The notes beneath the pieces are model-generated. The model did no database searches and was not told where the DNA came from. It saw only the letters and a list, made by a program, of their open reading frames with translations. Position numbers and translations under genes: made by a program. From JAFKFI01 sp963795435 (GTDB taxonomy: Bacteria > Pseudomonadota > Alphaproteobacteria > Acetobacterales > Acetobacteraceae), in contig CAWCHV010000009.1 of assembly GCA_963795435.1 (NCBI GenBank), positions 1,116,001 through 1,180,000 on the forward strand: a stretch of DNA of 64,000 nucleotides. Direction: 5' to 3'. Of the stretch, positions 39,554 to 48,357 are shown piece after piece. Position 1 is the stretch's first letter. Every line of letters starts with the position of its first letter.

Positions 39554-40332
39554 GTGCCGATGACGTGGCGGTGCTCGCCGCGCTGCCGGGATGGGCGTTC
39601 GGCTTCGTGCTGGTCCTGTCGCGGGTAAGTGCGGCGATGATGCTGCTGCCCGGCGTCGGAGAGGCCGAGTTGCCGGCGATGGTGCGGGCGGGCATCGCGC
39701 TCGCGATGACTTTCTTGCTCCTGCCCGGCCTCGTCCCGCTGCTTCCGGCGGCGCCGGACAATCCGATCGCGGCCGGCGGGATGGTGGCCGCCGAACTCGT
39801 CACCGGGCTCTGGCTCGGCTGGCTTTCTCGCCTGCTGGTGTATGCCTTGCCGATGGCGGGACAGTTCATCTCCTACATGCTCGGCCTGTCGAACGTGCTG
39901 CAGCCCGATCCGGTCCTGGGGGCGCAAGCCAGCGTGATCGCCAGGCTGTTCGGGTTTGCCGGACCGTTGATCCTGCTGGTCTCCGGCCTCTACGCGATGC
40001 CGCTCGCGGCACTCGGCGGCAGCTTCCGCCTGATCGCCCCGGGTGCCTTGCTTCCGGCGGATGGCGTGGCGGAGACGGTGGTGGGGTCGGCCGCGGAGGC
40101 ATTCGCGCTGGCTTTGCGGCTCGCCTCGCCCTTCGTGCTGGCCGCGATCGTGTGGCAGGTGGGGCTCGGCCTCATTGCCCGGCTGCTGCCGCGGATGCAG
40201 GTCTACATGGCGGCGATGCCCGGCCAGATCCTCGGCGGCCTGCTCCTGTTGGCGGCACTCGCCGGGGTGCTGTCGACGGCCTGGCTGGAAGCGGCGCGCG
40301 ACGGGTTCGGGCATCTGCCGGGACTGCCGTGA
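39550..40332 (+). CDS. fliR: Flagellar biosynthetic protein FliR
   Basis: A 260-residue export-gate protein with about six membrane segments. Visible: VLVLSRVSAAMMLLPGVGEAELP, the GLWLGWLSRLLVYALPMAGQFISYMLGL region and LGLIARLLPRMQVYMAAMPGQILGGLLLL (each in parts). GTG start overlapping fliQ. flhB follows after 6 bp. Confidence 0.94.
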   Translation: MSADDVAVLAALPGWAFGFVLVLSRVSAAMMLLPGVGEAELPAMVRAGIALAMTFLLLPGLVPLLPAAPDNPIAAGGMVAAELVTGLWLGWLSRLLVYALPMAGQFISYMLGLSNVLQPDPVLGAQASVIARLFGFAGPLILLVSGLYAMPLAALGGSFRLIAPGALLPADGVAETVVGSAAEAFALALRLASPFVLAAIVWQVGLGLIARLLPRMQVYMAAMPGQILGGLLLLAALAGVLSTAWLEAARDGFGHLPGLP

Positions 40333-40338
40333 CCGGCG

Positions 40339-41428
40339 ATGGCCGAGGGCAGCGAGCACGAAGACCGGACGGAAGCCGCGACGCCGAGACGGCTGCAGAA
40401 GGCCCGCGAGCAGGGCCAGGTCCCGCTCTCGCGCGAGATCCCGGCCTTGGCGGCGCTGGCGAGCACCGCGCTCGTCCTGACGACGGTGGCGCCGCTGGCG
40501 GCGCGCGACATGGCCGGGCGGTTGAGCGTCTTCCTGGCGCAGGCGCATCGCTGGGACATGTCCGACGGCGGCCTGGGCGCCGTGCTCAGCGCGGGCGCCG
40601 CCGCGTTGCGGATGGCGGCCCCATTCGTCCTCGCCGCGCTGGCCCTCGGTACGGCCGCCGTCCTGCTGCAGACGCGCGGCCGGCTCAACTCCCACACGCT
40701 GCGGCCGGATCTATCGCGCCTCAGCCCGCTCGCGGGCCTCCGACGCCTGATCAGCCTCGACAGCCTGGTCGAGACCGGGAAGTCCCTGGTCAAGCTCGCG
40801 ATCATGGGCATCGCGGCCTGGTCCGTGTTGTCCGGACACCTGTCCGACCTCGCCGCCGCCTCGATCACCGATCTTCGGCTGTTGCCGGCGCAGGCGGTCC
40901 GGCTGATCTTGCGGGTCCTGTTCGCGATCCTGGCTGTACAAGGCGTGATCGCGGCGGCCGACGTGATCTGGGTGCGCCTTCGTCACGCGCGAAGCCTGCG
41001 CATGAGCCGGCACGACATCCGCGAGGAAATGAAGGAAACCGAGGGCGACCCGCGCATCAAGCAGCGGCTGCGGCAGATCAGGATGCAGCGGGCGCGCAAG
41101 CGGATGCTGGCCGCCGTGCCGAAAGCGACCGTGGTGATCACGAATCCGACACACTATGCTGTGGCATTGGCATACGACCGTGCTAGCAACGCGGCGCCAC
41201 GTGTGGTTGCGAAGGGAGTCGAACTCGATGGCCGCCCGCATCCGGGAGGTTGCAGCCGCGCATCGCGTTCCCTCGGTGGCGAACCCGCCCCTGGCGCGCG
41301 CCCTCTACCGCGTCGAGCTGGAAACCGAGGTCCCCGCTGAACACTATCAGGTCGTGGCCGAGATTATCGCCTATGTCTGGGGCCTGGGGCGGCGCGCGCG
41401 GAGTGGCCCGCCGGCTGCTCCGCGATGA
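40339..41428 (+). pseudogene. flhB: Flagellar export protein FlhB, frameshifted in the C-terminal domain
   Basis: FlhB is the substrate-specificity switch of the flagellar export gate. The frame from ATG 40339 carries four membrane helices and the autocleavage motif NPTH at residues 269-272 followed by YAVALAYDRASNAAPRVVAKGV. It then runs out of frame at 41218-41224, where GTCGAACTCGATG has one A too many; the uninterrupted frame ends with unrelated sequence at 41340 (333 aa). The +1 frame continues correctly with SMAARIREVAAAHRVPSVANPPLARALY and EVPAEHYQVVAEIIAYVWGLG to 41428, whose TGA overlaps the next gene's ATG. Removing one A gives a normal FlhB of about 362 residues. Confidence 0.88.
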
Positions 41429-43157
41429 GGGTCTTCACCGCACGGCGTCGGCTCTCTGGGCATTGGTTTCTCTCCGGGCACTGGTTTCCCTCTGGGCATT
41501 GGTTTTTGGGGGGGCGCCGATTTTTGGGGCGACATGCGCCGCCGCCCACCCTGGTCGACCGCTTGGCGGGACCGCTCGACGAGCTCCTTCGGGTGCTGTT
41601 CCAGGAGGCCTCCGCCCGCGTGCTGATCACCGACCGGTCCGGGCGGATCGTGCGGGCGAACGACACGCTGCGACGCATGGTGTCGCGCCGGGTGGATCTC
41701 ACGCCGGGTCAGCCGGCCACCTTCCTGTTCCAGGAAGCCGAGCGCCCGTCGATCGAGGCCGCCTTGCGGGCCGCGCTGAACGGCGGCGGGCTTCCTTCCC
41801 CCTGATCGCCCGCCTGGAGCGGGGCGAGCCCGATCCGGACCACCGGGTGGATGTCTCGGGCTCGGTGCTGCGCGAGGCCGACGGGAGCATTTCGGGGCTG
41901 ATCCTGCGGATCACCGACCTCACCGCGCAAACGCGGCTGGAGCGGCAACTGGCGAACAGTCAGAAGCTGCAGGCGATCGGCCAGCTTGCCGGCGGCATCG
42001 CGCATGATTTCAACAACCTGCTCACGGCGATCCTGGCCGGGACCGATCTGGTGCTGGGTCGGACCGACCTCGACGGCGAGGCCCGGGAGGACATCCGCCA
42101 GATCAGGCGTGGCGCCGAGCGGGGCGCGGCCCTGGTCCGGCAGCTTCTGGCGTTCGGCCGCCAGCAGACCCTGCAACCGCGCGTGCTCGCCATCAACGAG
42201 GCGATCCAGGATCTCGCCGGCCTGCTACGGCGGCTGCTGGGCAGCCGGATCAGCCTCGAACTCGACCTCGAGACGCCCGGCCGCCTGATCCGGGTGGACC
42301 CCACGCAGCTCGATCAGGTGCTGGTCAATCTCGCGGTCAATGCGCGGGACGCCATGCCGGAGGGTGGGCGGCTGGCCCTGCGCAGCGGCCATGTCACGCT
42401 GTATAGGCCGCTGGTGCGCGGGCAGGAGACGATCCCGCCCGGTCGCTACGTCATGGTCGAGGTGGAGGACACCGGGATCGGCATCCCGTCCGACGTGTTG
42501 CCGCGCATCTTCGACCCGTTCTTCACAACGCGGCGCGAGAGCGGCGGCACCGGTCTCGGCCTGTCGACCGTGCACGGGATCGTGCGCCAGTCGGACGGCT
42601 TCCTCGCGGTGGAGTCCGAGATCGGGAGGGGCACGCGCTTCCGCCTCTATCTGCCGCGCCACGACGTGGCGGAACTGGTCGCGCCGCCGCCCGCGCCGAA
42701 GCCGGCGTCCGTTGCCGTTCCCGTGGCCCCCCGGCCGGGATCGGATCGCGGCCGGACGGTGCTTCTGGTCGACGACGAGGACATGGTTCGCGGCCTCGCC
42801 GAGCGGGCGCTGCGCCAGCGCGGCTGGGAGGTGCTGAGCGCCGATTCGGCCGAAGCCGCCCTTGCCTTGCTCGAATGCCGCCGTGCCAACTCGGCGCGGC
42901 CGCCGCCCTCTGTGCTGGTGTCGGATGTGGTGATGCCGGGCATGGACGGCACCGCGCTGGTTCAGGCCGTGCGGGCGGATTATCCCGAGCTTCCCGCCAT
43001 CCTGGTGTCCGGCTATGCCGAGGAGGCCCTGCGGCAAGACTGCACGGGGCCAGGAATCGTTTTTCTCTCAAAGCCTTACACGCTCAAGGCCCTGCTCGCG
43101 ACGGTGCGGGACGTGACCGCCGCCGCCGCCGAGCCGGCCTCCACGGGGTCGTGCTAG
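41425..43157 (+). pseudogene. CckA-like hybrid histidine kinase, frameshifted after the PAS domain
   Basis: ATG 41425 (overlapping the flhB stop) opens a frame with SGHWF repeats and a PAS domain (VLITDRSGRIVRANDTLRRMV), ending at TGA 41803-41805 after a C5 run (41798-41802). With one C added, the frame continues into PLIARLERGEPDPDHRVDVS, then the HisKA box AIGQLAGGIAHDFNNLLTAI, HATPase motifs VNLAVNARDAMP, DTGIGIP, GGTGLGLSTVHGIV, and a receiver domain with SDVVMPGMDG. The order PAS-HisKA-HATPase-REC and the FNNLLTAI box fit CckA, the CtrA/CpdR phosphorelay kinase, except that the usual N-terminal membrane segments are missing. CckA is essential in many alphaproteobacteria, so a sequencing error or a second gene copy is possible. 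Confidence 0.8.
41455..41508 (+). repeat. 18-bp in-frame repeats (SGHWF x3) at the kinase N-terminus
   Basis: Three 18-bp units, starts 41455, 41473 and 41491, each coding SGHWF plus Leu or Pro. They occupy the place where membrane segments would be expected in CckA, so the annotated N-terminus may be a recent expansion. Confidence 0.75.
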
Positions 43158-43231
43158 AGCACGATCGGCCTGACCGTGCTCTCCGTATGGTTCCGCGTTA
43201 GCGGAATTGCCTTGTGCTCGTGAGGCCCGCG

Positions 43232-43246
43232 GAACATACAGGCAAC
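43232..43246. promoter_or_regulatory. Possible LexA-type site upstream of recA
   Basis: GAACATACAGGCAAC fits the alphaproteobacterial SOS pattern GTTC-N7-GTTC (read on the minus strand as GTTG-N7-GTTC) with one mismatch. It lies 130 bp before the recA ATG. A nearby inverted repeat, TTCCGC-GTTA-GCGGAA, is a second candidate. Confidence 0.3.
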
Positions 43247-43375
43247 CCGACGCTCGCCGGCAGCTTGCGAGCTTCGGTTGCAGGCGCATTCGCTTCTATG
43301 AGACAGTGGCGGGCCGGCAATCCTGGGGCGAATCGCTTGGCCCAGAATACAATGGAAGGTTGAGGCGGGGAACTC

Positions 43376-44416
<1,041 letters not shown>

Positions 44417-44941
44417 TCTTCTGCCGCCGTCCGCGCTCATAGCACTCGGCGGGGAGGTATCACCGCTGAGCGGCCTGGAACCGTTGCCGTTGACCGACGC
44501 CGACCACGAGCTGGTCGCGGCCGCCAACGATGTCCTCGCCCGCCTGTATCGCCCGTTCTGGCACACCGTCGCGGCGGCGATCCGCGGCCGGGACGGGCGG
44601 GTTTGGACCGGCGTGCATCTCGGAACCACGGTCGGCCGGCTGTCGGTCTGCGCCGAGCCGATCGCCTTCGGCCGGGCGGTGCTCGAGGGCGACGGCACGG
44701 TCGACACCATCGTCGCGGTGCGCCATCCGAAGCCCGAGGAGACCGACCGGGAACTCGCCGTGGTGTCGCCCTGCGGCGCGTGCCGCGAGCTGGTGCTGGA
44801 CTACAGCCCCGATGCGCGGGTGATCCTGAAAGGGCCGTCGGGATTGCTGAAAATCCCCATCCGCGCGCTATTGCCCTCGCCCTACCGGCGCTAGGCATCA
44901 TCCTGCCGACCGAAATCACCTTGGAATGAGGGGAGAAGCGC

Positions 44942-45478
44942 ATGAGCCGGTTGTTCGGGCCGCTGCGGCAGATGGGCTACGTGGTGCGCGACATCGAAGG
45001 GGCGATGGCGCATTGGGCGAAAGTGTGCGGCATCGGCCCCTGGTTCTATGCCGAGAAACTGCCGCTCACGGCGTTCAGCTACCGGGGCCGGCGCCATGAC
45101 GGGATGCACGCCTCGATCGCGCTGGCGAATTCGGGCGACGTGCGGATCGAGCTGATCCAGCAGCGCTGCGACACGCCGAGCCTGTACCAGGATTTCCTCC
45201 GCGCCGGGCACGAAGGTCTGCAGCACTGGTCGAGCTGGCCGGAGGATTACGACGCGATCTATCAGCGCGCCCGGGCTGCCGGCTACGAGGTCGGCCAGGA
45301 GGGGGACAGCGCGCGCGGCCGGTTCGTCTACTTCCTCAACGAAGGGCATCCCGGCACGGTCATCGAGATGGCCGACATGACCCCGGCGCGACGCAGCATC
45401 TTCGACAAGGTCCGCGAGGCCGCGATCGGCTGGGACGGCAGCGATCCGGTGCGTCTCGACTGGCCCAGCCCGGATTAG
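44942..45478 (+). CDS. VOC (glyoxalase/bleomycin-resistance) family protein
   Basis: A 178-residue VOC-fold protein: MGYVVRDIEGAMAHWAKVCGIGPWFYAE at the start and ELIQQRCDTPSLYQDFL, HEGLQHWSSW, RFVYFLNEGHPGTVIEMADM following. His and Glu metal ligands are consistent with the fold (HEGLQHW, VIEM). It belongs to the glyoxalase_4-type group; no substrate can be assigned. ATG 44942 follows AGGGGAGAAGCGC. Confidence 0.85.
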   Translation: MSRLFGPLRQMGYVVRDIEGAMAHWAKVCGIGPWFYAEKLPLTAFSYRGRRHDGMHASIALANSGDVRIELIQQRCDTPSLYQDFLRAGHEGLQHWSSWPEDYDAIYQRARAAGYEVGQEGDSARGRFVYFLNEGHPGTVIEMADMTPARRSIFDKVREAAIGWDGSDPVRLDWPSPD

Positions 45479-45487
45479 CCCCGCCGC

Positions 45488-47269
45488 TCATCCCCCCGCC
45501 GCCGCCTCGGCCTCGGCGGGCACCGTGACCAGCGTGCCGGGCCTGCCCTCGTCGCGGCGGAACACCATGCGCTGGTCGTGGAACGCGGCGACAGCCGGTC
45601 GATGGGCGATCGAGACGATGGTAGTGCCGGGCAGCCGCTGCTTGAGGACGCGGTAGAGCTGCGCCTCCGATTCCGGGTCGAGGCTGGCGGTGGCTTCGTC
45701 GAGAAACAGCCAGTCCGGCCTGGCGAGCAGGGCGCGGGCGATCGCCACCCGCTGTTGCTCGCCGCCGGAAAGCCGCTGGGGCCAGTTCGAATCCTCGTCG
45801 AGATGCGCGACCAACTGCGGCAGTCCCGCGTCCTCGAGGGCCTGCGCGACCCTCGCCGGATCCTGGGTCTGCGCGTCAGATGGATAGGTCACCACTTGGC
45901 GCAGCGTGCCGAGCGGGATGTAGGGCCGCTGCGGCAGGAACAGGGAACGGCCCGCCGGGCGTTCCACGCGGCCCGAGCCGAACGGCCAGATCCCCGCGAG
46001 CGCGCGGAACAGGGTCGATTTCCCCGAGCCGGACCGGCCCGTGACCACCACCGAGCGACCCGCGGTGAAATTCAGGTCGGCGTGCCGCAACAGAGTGGCG
46101 CCGTTCGGTAGCTCGATGCTGAGATCGCGCGCCGCCACCCGCCCCAGCGGCCCATCCGCCGAGACCAGCCCGTGCCCATAGGCGGCGCGGGCGGCGACGA
46201 TCGCCTTGTGGAAGGTGGTGAGACGCTCGACGGTGGCGCGCCAGGAGGCCAGCGAGGCGTATGCCGAGACGAACCAGGAGAGCGAATCCTGCACCCGGCC
46301 GAAGGCGCCGGCTGTCTGGGTCAGGCCGCCGAGCTGGATCTGGCCGGAGAAGTAGCGCGGCGCGGCGACGATGATCGGGAACACGACCGCGACCTGATCG
46401 TAGCCGGAGATGAGCGTGTTCAGCAGCTTGGTCCGCCGCATGATCATCCACCAGTTGCCGATCACGTAGCCAAACCGGTGCTTGAGATTATCCTTTTCCT
46501 CGCCCTCGCCGCTGTAGAGCGCCACGCCTTCCACGTTCTCGCGCAGCCGCACGAGGGCGTAGCGGAAATCGGCCTCCACCCGCTGCTGGCGGAAGCTCAG
46601 GCCGACCAGCGGGCGTCCGATCAGGTGCGTGAGAGTGGTGCCGACGGCGGCGTAGATGATCGCCACCCACACCATGTAGCCGGGGATGGTGACGCCCAGC
46701 AGCGTCACGCTGCCCGACAGGCCCCAGAGAATGCCGACGAAGCTGAACAGCGAGACGACGTTCGACAACAGCCCGACCCCGAGCGAGAGCGTGCTGTCGA
46801 CGAAATCCCGCAAATCCTCCGCGATGCGCTGATCGGGGTTGTCGGTACCGATCGCCTCGCCCTCGGTGGTGAGGCTGATCCGGTAATAGGCCCGGTCCGC
46901 GAGCCATTCGTCGATGAACCGCCGCGTCAGCCAGCGCCGCCAGCGGATCTGCAGCCACTGGTTCAGGTACGTCCGGTAGACGGCGACGATAATGTACACC
47001 GTCGCCACGCCGCAGAACCCCGGCAGCAGACCGCTATCGGTCCGACGGTAGAAAAACAGGAGCTGGATGAAGGCGTCCCAGTCCTTCGCCTGGAGCGCAT
47101 TGTAAAATTCGCGGTTCCAGTAGTTCAGCACCACCATCAGGAACACGGCGGTCAGGTTCAGCGCGATAATGGCGAGTAGCAAGACGCGCGCCGACCATTT
47201 CTCCTCGGAGCTGAAGTAGGGCCGGGCGAGGCGCCAGGCGCTTCTCAGGAATGGGCCAAGACCGCGCAT
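45488..47269 (-). CDS. SbmA/BacA-type ABC exporter (YddA-like)
   Basis: A 593-residue half-transporter with an SbmA/BacA-like membrane part (about six helices; FYNALQAKDWDAFIQLLFFY, NPDQRIAEDLRDFV, GGLTQTAGAFGRVQDSLSWFV) fused to an ATPase domain: Walker A GRSGSGKST, signature LSGGEQQR, Walker B WLFLDEATAS and the H-loop AHRP. Such proteins are linked to vitamin B12, peptide or very-long-chain fatty acid transport. ATG 47269, 8 bp after the DUF1499 stop, is chosen over an ATG at 47314 that lies inside that gene. Confidence 0.9.
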   Translation of the reverse strand: MRGLGPFLRSAWRLARPYFSSEEKWSARVLLLAIIALNLTAVFLMVVLNYWNREFYNALQAKDWDAFIQLLFFYRRTDSGLLPGFCGVATVYIIVAVYRTYLNQWLQIRWRRWLTRRFIDEWLADRAYYRISLTTEGEAIGTDNPDQRIAEDLRDFVDSTLSLGVGLLSNVVSLFSFVGILWGLSGSVTLLGVTIPGYMVWVAIIYAAVGTTLTHLIGRPLVGLSFRQQRVEADFRYALVRLRENVEGVALYSGEGEEKDNLKHRFGYVIGNWWMIMRRTKLLNTLISGYDQVAVVFPIIVAAPRYFSGQIQLGGLTQTAGAFGRVQDSLSWFVSAYASLASWRATVERLTTFHKAIVAARAAYGHGLVSADGPLGRVAARDLSIELPNGATLLRHADLNFTAGRSVVVTGRSGSGKSTLFRALAGIWPFGSGRVERPAGRSLFLPQRPYIPLGTLRQVVTYPSDAQTQDPARVAQALEDAGLPQLVAHLDEDSNWPQRLSGGEQQRVAIARALLARPDWLFLDEATASLDPESEAQLYRVLKQRLPGTTIVSIAHRPAVAAFHDQRMVFRRDEGRPGTLVTVPAEAEAAAGG

Positions 47270-47276
47270 CGGGCGT

Positions 47277-47753
47277 CTATCTTTCCGCTGGAAGGGAGGC
47301 GTTGACGGCAGCAAGCCACGCTTGGAGGCGCCGGCGGTTCACGCCGAAATCGGAACGGCCATAGAGGCTGCGCGAGTACAGCGCCAGGGCGCTGTCCTCC
47401 GGCCCGCGCGGCTCGACCCGGGCCGTGATCACGTCGGGAAAGTTCCACACCGCGCTACGGGCGACCCAACTCCCGGCCATGTCCATCCCGTCGCCGGCAA
47501 GCCGCCATGTGCGTGGCTGGATGTCGGCGACGCCCTGGACCGTTTTCCACAGCAGGGGCGCCGCGAGGTGGAATACGGGTGTCACTATGTCTGGCCGCCC
47601 GCCGAGGCCTTCCGGGGCGGCGAGGGCAGTATTGGGCGTCGCTGGGCGCTCGAAATGGGCGAGATCGAGCGGCGGGGGTATCGGGATGCCCGCCGCCCCC
47701 GCGCTGCCGCAGGCCGGCAGGATCAGCCCCAGCAGCCAGGCGAGCGGCGTCAC
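47277..47753 (-). CDS. DUF1499 family protein
   Basis: A 158-residue protein with a probable signal peptide or lipoprotein leader (LAWLLGLILPACGS, Cys about 15). The DUF1499 core is seen in RTWRLAGDGMDMAGSWVARSAVWNFPD and the hallmark end ALALYSRSLYGRSDFGVNRRRLQAWLAAV. Function unknown. It overlaps the DUF3253 gene by 4 bp and precedes the ABC exporter. Confidence 0.85.
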   Translation of the reverse strand: MTPLAWLLGLILPACGSAGAAGIPIPPPLDLAHFERPATPNTALAAPEGLGGRPDIVTPVFHLAAPLLWKTVQGVADIQPRTWRLAGDGMDMAGSWVARSAVWNFPDVITARVEPRGPEDSALALYSRSLYGRSDFGVNRRRLQAWLAAVNASLPAER

Positions 47754-48007
47754 GCAGCGGGGTCCGGCCGGGCGCGCAGGCGGATGACGCCCTTGACGCC
47801 TTCCGGCGGGACGGGCCGGCCCTTGCGCAGGATCTCGATGCGGCCCGCCACCGCCAGGCGGATCGCGGCGCGCCTTGTGGCGCCCGCCAGCCGCTGCCAG
47901 TCCGTATCGAGCCCGCGGGCGACCTCGCTCGGACAGACCGAGCGGCCGGGCTCGCAGGAAGCGACGAGACGCAGGATGGCGGCTTCGATGCGGTCCGGTT
48001 CGTCCAT
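47750..48007 (-). CDS. DUF3253 family protein
   Basis: An 85-residue winged-helix-like protein: IEAAILRLVASCEPGRSVCPSEVARGL and TRRAAIRLAVAGRIEILRKGRPV, matching DUF3253. These small proteins are often found near DUF1499 genes; function unknown, DNA binding possible from the fold. ATG 48007; coupled to the DUF1499 gene. Confidence 0.85.
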   Translation of the reverse strand: MDEPDRIEAAILRLVASCEPGRSVCPSEVARGLDTDWQRLAGATRRAAIRLAVAGRIEILRKGRPVPPEGVKGVIRLRARPDPAA

Positions 48008-48063
48008 GACAGCCGAGATGGCAAGGGTGGCGGCAATCGGCAAGTTAACGAGAGGTAAGTGGC

Positions 48064-48333
48064 TCACGTGATGCAAGCGGCTGGCGTGAGGGCGGCTGGG
48101 CGGAACCGAGTTTCCGGCGCAGTTCGGCCGCGGGCAGCGGGCGGCTGATAGTGGAGCACGAAGCTTTCCCGTGCGATCGCCTCGCGCAGGTCGTGCAGCA
48201 GCCGCCGTCGCTCCGCCAGCTCGGCGCCCCGGTCGAAATCGGCCCCGGACGGAGGGCTTCCGGGGACGCGACGCGCGGCGGTGTCGGTGGCCGGCATAAG
48301 ACGGTTCCGGGATTGCACATCCCATCCCAACAT
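48064..48333 (-). pseudogene. Short protein resembling the start of an EAL domain (probable remnant)
   Basis: An 89-codon frame whose middle, ERRRLLHDLREAIARESFVLHYQP, matches the first helix and strand of cyclic-di-GMP EAL phosphodiesterase domains (LxxALxxxEFxLHYQP). The rest of the EAL domain, including the catalytic EAL motif, is missing: the sequence continues PAARGRTAPETRFRP... and stops. It could be a decayed EAL gene or a small protein of its own. The start is uncertain (48333 or 48297). Confidence 0.4.
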
Positions 48334-48357
48334 CCCGCCCGGACGGTAAGGAATGGA

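Noticed and set aside
43150..43185. Hairpin AGAGCACG...CGTGCTCT as a terminator after the kinase
   Set aside because: A stem of 8 bp exists but no T-run follows. I could not support a terminator.
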